Source of the DNA: Tetracentron sinense
Taxonomy: Eukaryota > Streptophyta > Magnoliopsida > Trochodendrales > Trochodendraceae
Assembly: GCA_015143295.1 (NCBI GenBank)
Contig: CM026554.1
Location: 32,563,531 to 32,627,530 of the forward strand
Length of the DNA stretch: 64,000 nt
Reading direction: 5' to 3'
Position numbers and translations under genes: made by a program. Position 1 is the stretch's first letter, and each line of letters starts with the position of its first letter. The notes under the pieces were generated by a model that was given only the letters and a program-made list of their open reading frames with translations, searched no databases and was not told where the DNA came from. Below, one piece after another: positions 1 through 11,340 of this stretch.

Positions 1-1873
1 CTATGCCACCAGCCACAATCCCTATCCCTCCATCCGCACTTGTTTCTCACTCGAACCCTTACAATCTTTGCAGCAAAGATGACACACTTATACCAAAAGC
101 TTGGCTCTTGACTCGACATCCCATTTCTCCCTCCTTGTTGGCATTCTATGCCTCTCAAATTCATGAACCCACATACTACACCCAAGCCGCCAAACAACCT
201 CACTAGCGTATGGCAATGGTTGAGGAGTTCAATGCTCGATCTTCTTCGCAACCACACTTGATCTCTTGTTCCCCCTCAACCGAATATGAACATTGTTGGT
301 TCTAAATGAGTGTTCAAAGTGAAACAACGTGCCGATGGTACTCTGGAATGTTATAAAGACCGCCTTGTGGCCAAGGGCTTTAATCAGCAACACGAAATTG
401 ATTTTGATGAGATTTTCAGTCCAGTAGTCAAACCAACAACTATACGGTTAGTTCTATCTCTAGCTGTCTCCTTCAACTGGTCTATTCGTCAACTTTATGT
501 GAGTAATGCCTTCCTTCATGGTGAACTCGAAAAAGAAGTATTTATGTCTCAACCCCCGGGTTTCTTGATCGTGATTTTCCAGATCATGTATGTCGCCTCC
601 ACAAAGCTTTGTATGGTCTCAAACATGCCCCTTGCGCTTGGTTTCAAAAGTTTAGCTCTTATTTACTTGCGCACGGGTTTGTGTGTAGCAAGGCCGACAA
701 CTCCATGTTTATCTCCCGGTCCTCTCTTGGTACCTTGGTCTTGCTTCTCTATGTGGATGACATTATTATTGTTGGGACTTCAGATTCTCTCATTTCACCA
801 ACATGGCAAGGACCTTGGTCCTCTTCACTAAGCATGACATGATCAGCTCGAAGCCCTATTCTAGTCCTGTTGCTCTCCGATCCAAGTTATCTGCTCTTGA
901 AGGTGATCCCCTTGAGGATCCAACTGCCTATCGCCAATTAGTTAGGGCCTTATAGTATCTCACCATCACTAGACCTGATTTAACCTTTGGTGTTAATCAG
1001 GCATGCCAATTCATGCACCGCTTGGCCTCCCTCCACCTCCAGGTTGCAAAACGGATTCTTTGGTACTTGAAAGGGCATCTTGATCATGGCTTGACTATCC
1101 GTCCCTCTAATAACTTTACCTTGACAGCCTATTTTAATGCCGATTGGGCAGGTGATCCAGATGATCGACACTCCACTACCAGTTTCTGTATTTTTCTTAG
1201 TCCTAATCTTATCTCCTGGTGTAGCAAGAAGTAGAAAATCATTTTCCGATCCAGTGCCGAGGCTGAATATCGGGCTTTAGCATTCACCGCTACCGAAACG
1301 GTGTGGCTTCGTTATTTTCTTCGAGATCTTCCATTTGTTTAGTTCCCCAATCCGGCTCTATTGTGACAACGTCAGTGCCACCTACATGGCCTTGAATCCC
1401 ATTTTCCATGCTCGCACCAAGCATATAGAGATAGATTATCACTTCCTTCGTGATCGAGTTGTTCAAGTAGATCTCCAAATTTTATTTATCTCCACTGACA
1501 AACAGCCAACGGATATTTTAACAAAGGGCCTCCCTAGTCCATGGTTTCGTTTCCTGCAGTCCAAGTTGCTTTCTCATTCGCCATCAACTTGCGGGGGTGT
1601 ATTAACCAATACGCATGGAGCCACCTCTCCTTCTATTCCTGGAGACTACTCTTGGAGGATCTCCAATGATCCCTAAACAGATACGGTTACCAACATAGCA
1701 AGATATATATTGGAGTATCTTCTTATTGTATTCTTTCCTAAAACTCATTGTAACTCTTGCCTGTATTATCTCCAAGATATTGGCTGATAATAGAAGTTGT
1801 AAGGCTCTATAAATATGGATTAATGGAAGAGAGAAAGCAAGTTTTCCAATTCTTCATCTTAGTCCAATATCCA
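1..1873 (+). mobile_element. Ty1/copia retrotransposon fossil, 3' half with LTR
   Basis: The translated pieces follow the copia pol order. A linker that usually joins integrase to reverse transcriptase (ending EPTYYTQAAK) lies at about 150-200. The RT core lies at 310-842, with [24 protein letters not shown] and the catalytic [11 protein letters not shown]. RNase H follows at 1013-1560 (ADWAGDPDDR, then KHIEIDYHFLRD and ADILTKGL-like text). A G-rich polypurine tract sits at 1591-1597, directly before an LTR that starts TGTATTAACC. The element enters from the left window edge, so gag, protease, most of integrase and the 5' LTR are not seen. It is clearly broken and is read here as an old fossil. 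Confidence 0.92.
1598..1873 (+). repeat. 3' LTR of the Ty1/copia fossil
   Basis: The repeat starts with TG right after the polypurine tract. It contains a TATA-like CTATAAATATGG near 1806 and ends about CCA at 1873. The length of ~276 bp suits a small copia LTR. The 3' edge is inferred, because the matching 5' LTR lies outside the window. Confidence 0.6.
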
Positions 1874-3267
1874 CCTTTTTAGTGATGAGATACACTTGAA
1901 TGATTTAGTGTATCTCATCCACTTGCTCTTACTATATTCTCCAATAAATGAGAGTTTGGAAATAAAAAATGAAGTTTGAGTTTGGGGCTAGCTAGAACAC
2001 CTATAAAAAAGAGTTTTTTTTTTTTTTACGTAAATTGCTCAAGATATTCCACTTATAAATGGCCTTTAAAAAAACAACTTTACTGTTTCGGCCCTAACCT
2101 CTAGCTTCAAGATTTTCCACTTAGATATAAATGGCCTTTATAAAAGCAACTTTAGTGTTTTGGCCCTAAACCTCTCTTAGACATTACTACAATAAAAGGG
2201 ATTTAGAGAAAATTCATTTTATCCCTTAAAGAAACTCGAGATTCTTACATTGTCTATCTTCTTCCTTCCGTTTTCTTCTCCTCTCTATTCTTTTGTTCAT
2301 TTCTTCCCCTCGCAAACATCCATGCTTTACCCATTGCTATTTTCAAAGGGCATGTAATGGTTGGGGTCACCGGACAAGGGAGCTGACGGTAGTTTGGTTG
2401 TCATTCAACATCTTATTCACAAGCCATAAGGCTTTCTAATATCATTTTATTTTATAATTCTTATGTAAGCACCCCATTTTTGCACTCTTATGGGTCCTAC
2501 ATGACTCCATATAACCTATGAGAGATTTTTCAAGAAATACTAACCTTTTTAAAAATGACTTAAATTATCAAAATATCCTTGACAAATTTCAAAAGAAAGA
2601 TATTCTTTTACCTTATTTTTACTAAAATAATCAATTTGGTATAATTCTATACATTTTCTATCTCTAAGCGGCCTTAAATATGAAATATTGGTAATAGGCC
2701 AATGGGTGACATGTGTCCCCTAGAAGAATTTGGATAAACTTTAAGACATTAAAAAATAAAGAGTTTAAAGGTAGTGTTTGGATACACTTCTAAATAGACT
2801 TTTATTGACTTTGGGCTCTTGAAGAGTCAAAAGTCGATTAAAATGTCATTTGGTTCGGCACTTAAGAGAGTAACTTCTCCATGAGTCAAAGGAACTCTCT
2901 AAAAATAGTCAAATTTGAGAACAAAAGGCCAAAGATAAATCAAACATTTAAAGTTGTGTTGGGAAGTAACTAGTTAGGGCCCCGCAGGGTGCATGAGCCG
3001 CTGTTTAAAACGATGACCTCCCATGTGGGACTTGTTTTTTACTCCAACTTTTTTTTTTGTTTGAATTAAAATTCCTCTTTGACCCTATTTATCCCTCTAT
3101 AAAAGGACTTCTATAGGTTTGATTTATGGATTGAAAAGATTTAGACTTGAAATGAATTAATGAGAATGATCTAGAAGAACTTTTGGAATATCTCTACTCT
3201 CAAACAGAAACCTCCCCTATGGGACTTCTTTTTCACTCCCACTACTTATTTTATTTGAATTATAATT
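1874..3267. other. AT-rich spacer with a ~68-bp tandem duplication
   Basis: No gene is visible. A short direct duplication lies at about 2041-2102 and 2109-2172; both copies share CCACTTA...ATGGCCTTTA and GGCCCTAA. Phrases around CCTCCCATGTGGGACTT near 3017 recur in altered form near 3210, suggesting an old duplicated non-coding element. Confidence 0.5.
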
Positions 3268-3440
3268 CACTACTACAAATATGCTTATTAATTATGGTTG
3301 CATTTTGAATTATAATAACTATTTTTGCAGAAACAATGATTATAACCGTGATCTTATATTGATAAAATATACTTAGAATTTATTTGATTACCGATCATGG
3401 TTATACAATAACCGTGATTGTAATCAGTGTCTATAAATAT
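3268..3440 (+). mobile_element. Possible CACTA transposon terminus
   Basis: The sequence begins CACTACTACAAATATGC, a form often seen at plant CACTA ends. It is followed by repeated short motifs of the type AACCGTGAT and ACCGATCATGG in both orientations, which look like subterminal repeats. No matching opposite end was found, so this may be a lone end or an unrelated AT-rich element. Confidence 0.4.
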
Positions 3441-4138
3441 TTCATATATGCAAGCAGTTGCTAAATAAATAACTTTTGGGGGTGTTCTTCTCCCTTGTTA
3501 TCCCTTCATCTTTCTAATTTTCTTTGTCATTTTATTAATGCAGTTATTAAACAAGCTTTTTTTTTCTCTTGCGGAAGTTTAAGCCAAGAGTTCCTTATTA
3601 TAAAGTGGAAGAAAACTTCCGGAGAGAAAGAAAATCGTGTTTTACAGCGAAAACTTTCACAAGAGAAAGAAAAATGTCTTTACTCCTCACTGTCATAAAG
3701 AACCCTTGAAGACATGGAGAAAAAGAAGAAACTCGAGAGTGAGTTATCTCTTTTCATGGAAAGAGCACACCTTTATTTTCTTTCATTTCTTTAAGTCCAT
3801 TTTTTTCTAAAATAGAAACCCCCCAAGAATTAGCGTGTCTTCTAGTTTCATTGTTGCTTCTCACCAAGGGAAGAATGGATCTTCTGTTGCATTTTCAACT
3901 CCAAAGTATGAGAAAAGAAATTATTGTAGGGAAGCATGCAAAAATTACATTTTAGACAATGAGGGAGAAGATGAAGAAGTATGAGAATGAATCATCTCTT
4001 CTATTTGAAGTGGCACATAAGAACTCACGTGTTCATGTAATTATGGATATTGTAGAAGATGTATCAAATAAATGGCTATTGCATAAGATGTATTTAAAAA
4101 ATACTTATGATCACAGTTTTATTGTAAATTTGAATTTT
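3441..4138. other. Spacer, possibly interior of the CACTA-like element
   Basis: Only short open frames occur here (a 67-residue frame at 3495-3698 and an 81-residue frame at 3959-4204). Neither has a recognisable domain. They are lysine- and glutamate-rich and not supported as genes. Confidence 0.35.
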
Positions 4139-6293
4139 TGGATTCAGATTCACTGCCACTCCATGGCGCGTTCATTGCCTTCCCTTTTTCATTTTTCTTA
4201 TTAGGATAATCTAGCGATATATGCATGTAGCATTCATAGCATTGAACCCCTCAAGAAATCTTTTTAGCACCATTGAGATTTTTCTTCGCTTCTTGGTGCT
4301 TAGGCCTTGATTTTAAAGGATTTTCGTTCTTGCTTAGGATTAAGTCCTTTATTTGTTTTAAGAAATTTCTTGAATTTCCTAACGAATATGGCCACATCAT
4401 TTATAAAACTTAGATTCACTATCCGAACCCTCTACTAATTCCTTGATAGATTTCAAGGCTATATTCTTAGTTTGTATGTTTGGAGTGAACCAACCAACTC
4501 CTCAAATTTTAAAATATCAACGTAATTGCTTTCTTCAATGACCGTGTCCTTAGGCTAAAACCTCTCCGATAGAGACCTAAAAACCTTTCTGACAATCTTT
4601 CACTCTGATAGTCTTTCACCTAGGTTAAAGTTGGAATTGATAATGTTGCTAAGTTTAGCATAAAAATCATTAAATGTTTCATTGTCTTCCAACTTCAGCA
4701 TTTGGGAGTTTAGAGATTTTAAATGTTGAGGTCCCTTCATGGGTATTCTCTATAATTACTCATGCCTTATTCAATGTGTCACACATAGAAATGTGCCGAA
4801 ATTCTTCAAGCGTGACAACATTGACATTGAAGATAACATTGAGACCCCTGATGTTCCACCCACAACTATCAAACTCCTCTCGAGTTCATTCCAAGGAAGG
4901 TTTCTCGGTGGAATTCTCCTCTACGATTTTGGTGGGGGGCATTTCCAACCCTTTTTTATGGTTATCCATACCCTTTCGTCCAAAGATTTTAAAAATGCTC
5001 TCATTCGAGCTCTTCAATATGCATAATTATTCCCATTAAATAATGAGGGGAGCGATGGATCCACCATCTCTAAGAGAATTCATAATACAAGGTTTATGCT
5101 CAAGATCACACTAAAGGGGTTAGCCTTAATAGTGAACTGCTCTAATACCAATTGAAATTCCTTATTTAATGATTTCCCAAGACCTAGAGAGGGGGGGGGG
5201 GGGGGACCTCATCCAGTAGACACAATTTTTATGTGGAAACTATTTTGGGAAAAATGAGGGACCTCATCCAGTAAACACAATTCACTATGAGACAAGCATA
5301 TAAAAATTACTAAGTTTGAACCTTTGCCCAACAAGACACGACACAACGCTCCACAACATCATGTTCTCCACTTTGTAAACCACAAACGCACAAGTCCGAT
5401 CTCAATTGCAACGGCTCTAATTCCTCACCAGCCAAAGCTTTCTCAAAGCTACTCGTTCATGATCCGCCGATTGATCTCAGTCCTCGATAACTTTTGCTCA
5501 CACCAACCAAGACTTAACAATTTGAGTTTAAGAGGTATGAAAGGTTTGAATAAACCTCTAAAGGGATCTCACAAGGGTTTGAAGGTCATTCAATGCAAGT
5601 TTGAATTGATAAACTTTAGACTTGCATCCTTGGAGAAAGGATGAGAGGAGAAGAATGGGGATCAACCAAAGGTATAGGAAACCCTAGATAGCTCTAAGCA
5701 ATCTCAACTCTCATACACAAAAACTCTAATTTCATTCAAAGGAAAATTTGTATTTATAAGGAAGTTAAGAACCTGAGTTTGGAAGTTGCTAGCAAAAACT
5801 TTATTTTTACGAAGAGCGTTCAAACCAATATCCAATCCGTTCGAACGAGATTCCATTTGTTCGAACGTTTTTGGCTTCATGACATCTAGATCAATAACAC
5901 TGTCAAACCCAAGCAATTCCGTTCGATCCACCAGAGGGCCATTCGAACGACCAAGCTTCGTTTGTACGCAAAATTTGGGCTTGTTCGAACTAAATTTGAC
6001 AGAATGCTGTAACCTTCATATTTTGGTCTAGAGTTCCAAACTAAGGATCAAGACACTAGCCACCTAGGGTATAGAATATTATTTTAAGTCAATTCTTTCT
6101 AAGGTATAAAATAGGTATCTAGGTCACTTACCATCCTATAGATGTGAGCAAAGCTTCCGACATAATGTTCTTACTTGAACATCTTCAAGCTTCATTTTCA
6201 CGAACTTGATCAAATGGACGACCAGGACATAAGACTCATAACCTGACACTGAGTTTGACACTTGAATTAGCCAATCCATATTTGGACTTTAAA
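4139..6293 (-). mobile_element. Sirevirus-like Ty1/copia fossil: gag, leader and 5' LTR
   Basis: Read on the minus strand this matches, stretch by stretch, the gag, leader and LTR of the larger Sirevirus-like element at 24777-38872. Shared landmarks are the region around the gag zinc knuckle (near 4230), the leader near 5000-5060 and a primer-binding site complementary to initiator tRNA-Met at about 5138-5152. An LTR of ~1.14 kb begins with TG at 5153 on the plus strand and ends near 6293. Within the LTR, at 5815-5990, lie several GTTCGAAC-type palindromes. The element is broken and heavily decayed. Only its 5' part is present. Confidence 0.75.
5153..6293 (-). repeat. 5' LTR of the Sirevirus-like fossil
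   Basis: The LTR abuts the tRNA-Met primer-binding site. It shares the edge text GAATTAGCCAA...GGACTTTA with the LTRs at 24777-26259 and 37376-38872, but its central part has diverged. The distal edge is approximate. Confidence 0.6.
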
Positions 6294-7606
6294 TGTTTAT
6301 ACATATTAAGTATTTTCATATGATAAAAACATGAGGTTCTTTCCATAATATTGTTGAAGAACTTTGTTATTGTTGTGAACTACAGACATGAGATATGATT
6401 CTTTAGTTATCACTGTAGACATAAAACTATTCTGAGTTAATTATGTGTATTCGTTGGGCATCATGCTCTATTATGGCTTATATATGTTATGCTATTATAT
6501 AATAGTATGATGTTCACTATAATAAAGGGTAGCGACCCTAAAGCAAGCATGTAGGTGTATGTAACAAGTACATAGAACTAGAAGGATCAATTTGAGAACA
6601 CCCCATAGAATGGTCACTATCAGATTCAAATAGTGGTTTTCATTGTCTATGTGATTTTGATATTACCAAACGGTAATGCCTAACCAAGGGTTATATACAG
6701 GTATGTTGAGTCATGCACATGATGTATGTGAAAAGATGTAGATGATCAATAAGGAATCCATTACTCCGATAATGAGAGAATATTTAATTGATATATCATT
6801 AAGACTAAACTCAATAAATCTAACTGATAGTTTTAATAAAAGTGTTTTATCGAAATATTTATAGATTATATATTACAAAAGTATATTAATTTATCAAAAG
6901 AGTTTTGCTAAGTCATTCTGAGTCCAATGAGAAGATTATTTTAAAGGAATGAAATTAATACATAATCCTGATTCTAGACAGTGGTGAATAATCTATTCTT
7001 ACTTAGTCTTATATGAAATATTGAAATGTAGGAAATGGTCTTACTAATAAAGCCCTAATCTTTGGACTTTAATTATAATGTGTTGATGGATATAATTATA
7101 ATATGTGAAAAATTCAAAGAAGTTTTCTATAAAATTAGAAACTCATAAGGGAATAATTAGAATAAAAATTATGAGATAATACTAATTGAATTAGTATTAG
7201 GATTCACATCCAAAAATAAAGTCCCTCTAAATTCCACTCAAGCTTTCTCTCATAGAATCGGGCACCTAAATAACACTTCTAGTGAGGAATCCTAATGCCC
7301 AAACAATAATTTTAGGAAATTAAGAGAATTGTTCTCTAAGATTTGGGTTGTACAAAGAATCAAAACTTGAAGGAGAAGTCCATCAGTTCTCCTAGTTTTG
7401 ATTCATCGAGAGTTATGCGAGTGAGGGCATAAATCTTACTAAGCTTAGTGAGATAACATCTTCTATCATTCCTTAAGATTTATAATCTCATGTGAAGATC
7501 TTGAATTAAAATATAATTTTTAATCATCACAAATAGATTTAGATTTGTGATATGTATTTTTAAGAGATAAACTATGAATATGAGCTCTGGTTGAAGAGCA
7601 AACATG
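6294..7606. other. AT-rich spacer, unassigned
   Basis: No open frame with a recognisable domain was seen on either strand. The stretch at 7200-7500 (aligned repeats of GTTCTC and GAATCAAAACTTG) looks like a decayed LTR or leader, but no polypurine tract, primer site or paired repeat supports this. Confidence 0.3.
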
Positions 7607-7716
7607 GAGCAACCCGAAAATATGCTATGATAGGGATAGTTTGGGTATTACAGGACCTTCATTTGTATTGTAATTTTCAAACTACCTATGCCATAAAACA
7701 TATTTCTGGTTGCTCC
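7607..7716. mobile_element. MITE, copy 1 of a family with GAGCAACCC ends
   Basis: Inverted ends read GAGCAACCCGAAAATATG and, from the other side, GAGCAACCAGAAATATG. Inside is a second inverted pair, ATAGGGATAGTTTG against ATAGGTAGTTTG. A diverged copy lies at 59107-59240. Confidence 0.65.
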
Positions 7717-8144
7717 GGCTTCTTACCTCTTGTTCATACTAGAAATTAACATGTCTCCTGGGAGAGGGCATCAAACATTAATCCATTAATCCATGAAAAA
7801 GTAATTAAGAACACCTTCTTGGTGACCACCTCCACCTTTTCTTTTATACCCGATTAATAGAATCCCCATTCTTTGGGTAATATTGCTAACTCACTTTCTT
7901 TAAAGGAAAGACGTCTTGTTGTCTTCTACCAAGAGAAACGACACTTGGTGGTTTTGCAACAACACTTTGCCTATTCATAAAGAAAGCGTTGCTAGTAGCA
8001 TTATCCCTAGAAGTCACACCTAAAGCTTAATTTACAATCTGTCATTACACTTATATATATTAGGAAAACTTAAACTACATTAATTTACAGTTGGGTTCTT
8101 CACATGGATCATTGCTACAAGGATGAAAGTACATACAAATTCCT
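7717..8144. other. 3' flank of the OCT1 gene
   Basis: Non-coding sequence just downstream (minus strand) of the OCT1 stop codon. It should contain the 3' untranslated region. No clear poly(A) signal was singled out. Confidence 0.4.
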
Positions 8145-9349
8145 TCACTGCTTGCCAAGTTCTAACCCTGAACTTGACATAGAACATAGTTTTTCCTCCT
8201 CTTCTTGCTGCTCCAGTGTCTCATAAAGAGGAGCATTCCTAGTTTCAGGCAGCCATATTGTTAAAAGCCCACTAAAAATGGCAAAGCCCCCAAATATCAG
8301 GAAGGAAAGAGATGTGCTCAAACGGCCTAGAACCACAAGCAGAGGCGCCATTGATGCACCTAACATCAAAGATTGTCGCAGCAATGATACAGCAAAGTTC
8401 CTCACGTTCGTCGGAAACAGCTCCACACAGTAAATATATAGTAAATCAAAAGCTGTTGAAGCTGCCATAAACCCTATTCCTTCAATAGTTAACTGAGGCC
8501 AGCTTCCTCTGAATTCATTCTTTCCTTCACCCCCATCCTTCTTCTTGCCGGAGAAAAAGATGCACACAATGCACGAAACTCCGGCTATGTAAGCGGACAT
8601 AGAGAGAAGTACACGGCGGTCTGTGAAGCTCAAGAGTACACTACCAATAAAAACCGCCGGAATTTCCATCATTGCATTTAGCGCGACGGTGTAGTAGAGA
8701 TTGAAATTCAAGTTCTCGACGTTGAGCTGAATTCCATAATAAACAAACCCAACTCCTAAACCAGCTATCATAACCAGGATCATCCTTCTAGTAGCCCACC
8801 TTGCAGACCAAAGGCTCTTAGACTTAGTCGCATTTTGATCGCTAAATTTGGTTGAAGAGGGGTTGGAGATGGTTAGATTCTTGGGTAATATCTTCCCGTT
8901 AAGCCGGGCCAACTTGTTCAAGACATCAAATGCTTCTTTAGTTCTTCCCATGATCATAAGCCATCGCGGGGACTCCGAAACAAAAGGGAGGATTAAAAGA
9001 GAGTAGATGAGGGGAAGAAGGGAGATGATTTTGTATATGTTTCTCCAAGAGGTTCTTGTTGGATAAGCAATCAAGGGGAGGGAAAGGAAACCTGCTGTGA
9101 AGAAGAAGAAACCGTATTGGCCAACTTGGCCTCGCCATTTCCTTCCTACAGCCTCGGTAGAGAGAACAAGACAGCAGATCCCAATGCCTGATCGAGCGAA
9201 CCCGTTTGAGAAGCGAAGGAGAGCGTATATCCAGACGTTTGGAGAGAGGGATGTGGCGAAAGTAGTGACGGAGGTAAGAAGGCATGAGAGGAGCACTGTA
9301 TTCTTCCTTCCTAGATATGAGTCCGCTAGGCGACCGTAAAAGGCAGAGC
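8145..9349 (-). CDS. OCT1: Organic cation/carnitine transporter OCT1-like, exon 2
   Basis: Exon 2 encodes residues 139-539 of a major facilitator superfamily carrier that moves organic cations or carnitine across a membrane. Joined to exon 1 (13938-14352) it gives 539 residues, a usual plant OCT length. The acceptor reads TTGATGCAG before 9349 and restores a split glycine codon. Visible motifs are GRLADSYLGRK (about residues 144-154, the loop 2-3 MFS signature), GRKWRGQVGQYG, ESPRW (264-268), FVYYGIQLN, CVELFPTNVRN and LPETRN (505-510). Many hydrophobic stretches fit about 11 membrane spans in this exon. The C-terminal tail is acidic (QQEEEEKL), then serine-rich. The stop TGA is the complement of 8145-8147. 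By eye it is closest to Arabidopsis OCT1 (same YETL-type tail); other OCT paralogues remain possible. No defect was seen. Confidence 0.93.
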
Positions 9350-9367
9350 CTGCATCAACAGGGATAA

Positions 9368-11340
9368 GTGGCAGTTCAGCAAAAACCACGACCAAGTATC
9401 TTACTTGTGTAACCGGAACTATACAACAAAATATGTCTTTGTAGGACATTTTGGAAGGAGACAGCGAAAGGGTCCATCTGAAATCCCGTGCCCAGATGCT
9501 CCGTCTCGGTGGTCTTCGCCCTTTAGCGGTCTCAAAAGCATTACTTTGCTAGTGGACCTCGTTAGTGTTGAAACCAAGACCATACTCTAAGAGCATAAGA
9601 TTTCAGGTGAGACCCATTTCACATGATAGGCCTCACCTGATATTCCGTTACACGGTATCGGTGGTCTCGGCCCTAAGGGTCCGTAGCTTTATCTTTTTGA
9701 ATTTTAACCATTGGGATTCATTTTTTTTTCTTAAAAATCTAGATGCTTTAACCATACTTGATTGAACGGAGTAAAAAGGGTACATGTGACACAAAAAAGT
9801 GATGGGCTGGTAAATTACCTCCTCTTATGGAGGAAGTGATTTTTCTATTTTGGAAATGGATTATAATCCGCTTCTCACGGTGTGTAACTTAATTCTAAAA
9901 ATACATATATATATTTTTAATTCTCACTGGGTGGAACTTAATTCTAAAAATATTAATTATTTTAACCCTGATTAAAATTCACTAACACTTGGGGTTAAAT
10001 TCTTTTTAAATCCAAATTAAATTCTTTTTAATAATTTGTTTTAAAAACCAAAGTTAGGTGGATGATCATTAAGGGTGGGTGAATCTTAACCACAGTTAAG
10101 AGGTGTCAAAAAGAATACGTGGCAACCTCAAGGGCATGCATAACCAGATTGGGACGGTTATAACTCATAACGGTGGAAAATTTCAAGCCTTAGAAATTAC
10201 GTTAATTTTTTTTTTTAAAGAAAGCCTTTTATAGTTTCCAAATTACCCCGTAAGGAAAGCTCTTTTGCTGTGTGTGAAGTTGGTAGAAGGGAAATAAAAT
10301 ACGGACCCGGGGTCAGCTTAGAAGCTGACCCCCTGCTCTCATTGGTCCAGAATCCCTTTTTATCACGGAAAAAGATTACTTTTGGTGCGCTCGGGTAGCC
10401 ACAAACCATTAGGCAGGTGGCATTTTACAGGGGAAAGATATCACATGGGGAGAAGTCAAAATCATGGGGAGAAAATGAAATGACTTCTCCCCTAAATTAT
10501 CACTACCTGCCCAATGTTTTGTGGATGCCTGATCACCCAGCTCGGGCAGCCACAAGAGGTAATCTTTTTCCTTTTTATCACTCATCAACTGTTGTTAGGA
10601 TTCACTCAGCTCTTAGGGTTAAGGGGTCAAACCATGATTTTTAGAAAAACAAAAAAACAAAAATATTAATTTTAATTTAATTAAACTTAACCATGGTTTA
10701 AAAGCTGCTAAAAGGGACATGGAACACTGCGGTCAGCTTAGAACACAGCTTAGAACAGGACTCTTGGTAGAATATGACTTGAAATTCTACAAGGTTATAA
10801 CCCGACTCTTTGGAGTCAAAGGTTATGTCCCACGTGTCAACACATGTCCCTTTTAATATCTCTTAATTATGGTTAAGATTCACTAAACCCTGGGGTTCAA
10901 CTATTTAAAATTGGTTTTTAAAAGACAACATTTTAACCGTTGTAATTGTAACTGGACTCAAGTTACAACCTTAGAGAATTTCAAGTGGTAGAATATATTC
11001 CTCAAAGACGTGTTGACACTTGATACCGTAACGGATTTTGGGCAGTTTTGTGTTAAACACACCTTAAGTGCGCCCAAAACCTAATATTTGCTTTCTATTA
11101 ATGGCAAGATCTTAGCCGTCCAATTAACGGAGCCCGTATTGGATTGATCATCTAAACGTCCTATTAGTCAAAGAGTCCGTCTATGTTTATGAATACTCTC
11201 CCAAGCATACTCCTAAATATACGTGACTTTTGAAAATGAAAGAATAAATCAAGCTAGATTAGTCGAGCCAAATCTATTATTGACCCTTAGTTATTTGAAT
11301 CAACCCTTTGATATCCAAAAAGTTAAGTCTTCGTCATATA
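9368..11340. repeat. Intronic tandem duplication, copy A
   Basis: Copy A begins GTGGCAGTTCAGCAAAAACC and ends CTTCGTCATATA. It runs colinear with copy B through landmarks such as GGTACATGTGACAC, GATGGGCTGGTAAAT, CTCATTGGTCCA, GACTCTTGGTAGAATATG and GATACCGTAACGG. It is longer than copy B partly because a ~204-bp MITE sits inside it. Confidence 0.88.
10367..10570. mobile_element. Mutator-type MITE inside duplication copy A
   Basis: The segment is present in copy A and absent from the matching place in copy B (near 12470). It is bounded by CTTTTTATCAC at 10356-10366 and again at 10571-10581, a direct repeat of 9-11 bp that fits a Mutator-like target duplication. Its ends are inverted: GGAAAAAGATTAC on the left against GAAAAAGATTAC read inward from the right. 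The empty site in copy B defines the insertion well. Confidence 0.82.

Noticed and set aside
5194-5206. Poly(G) run as a polypurine tract
   Set aside because: It lies inside the LTR-like region, not next to an LTR edge, and looks like simple-sequence growth.
9350-9449. Extending OCT1 exon 2 upstream to an ATG at 9449
   Set aside because: The extra residues do not match OCT proteins, and splicing to exon 1 at a good GT-AG pair restores the full 539-residue family member.
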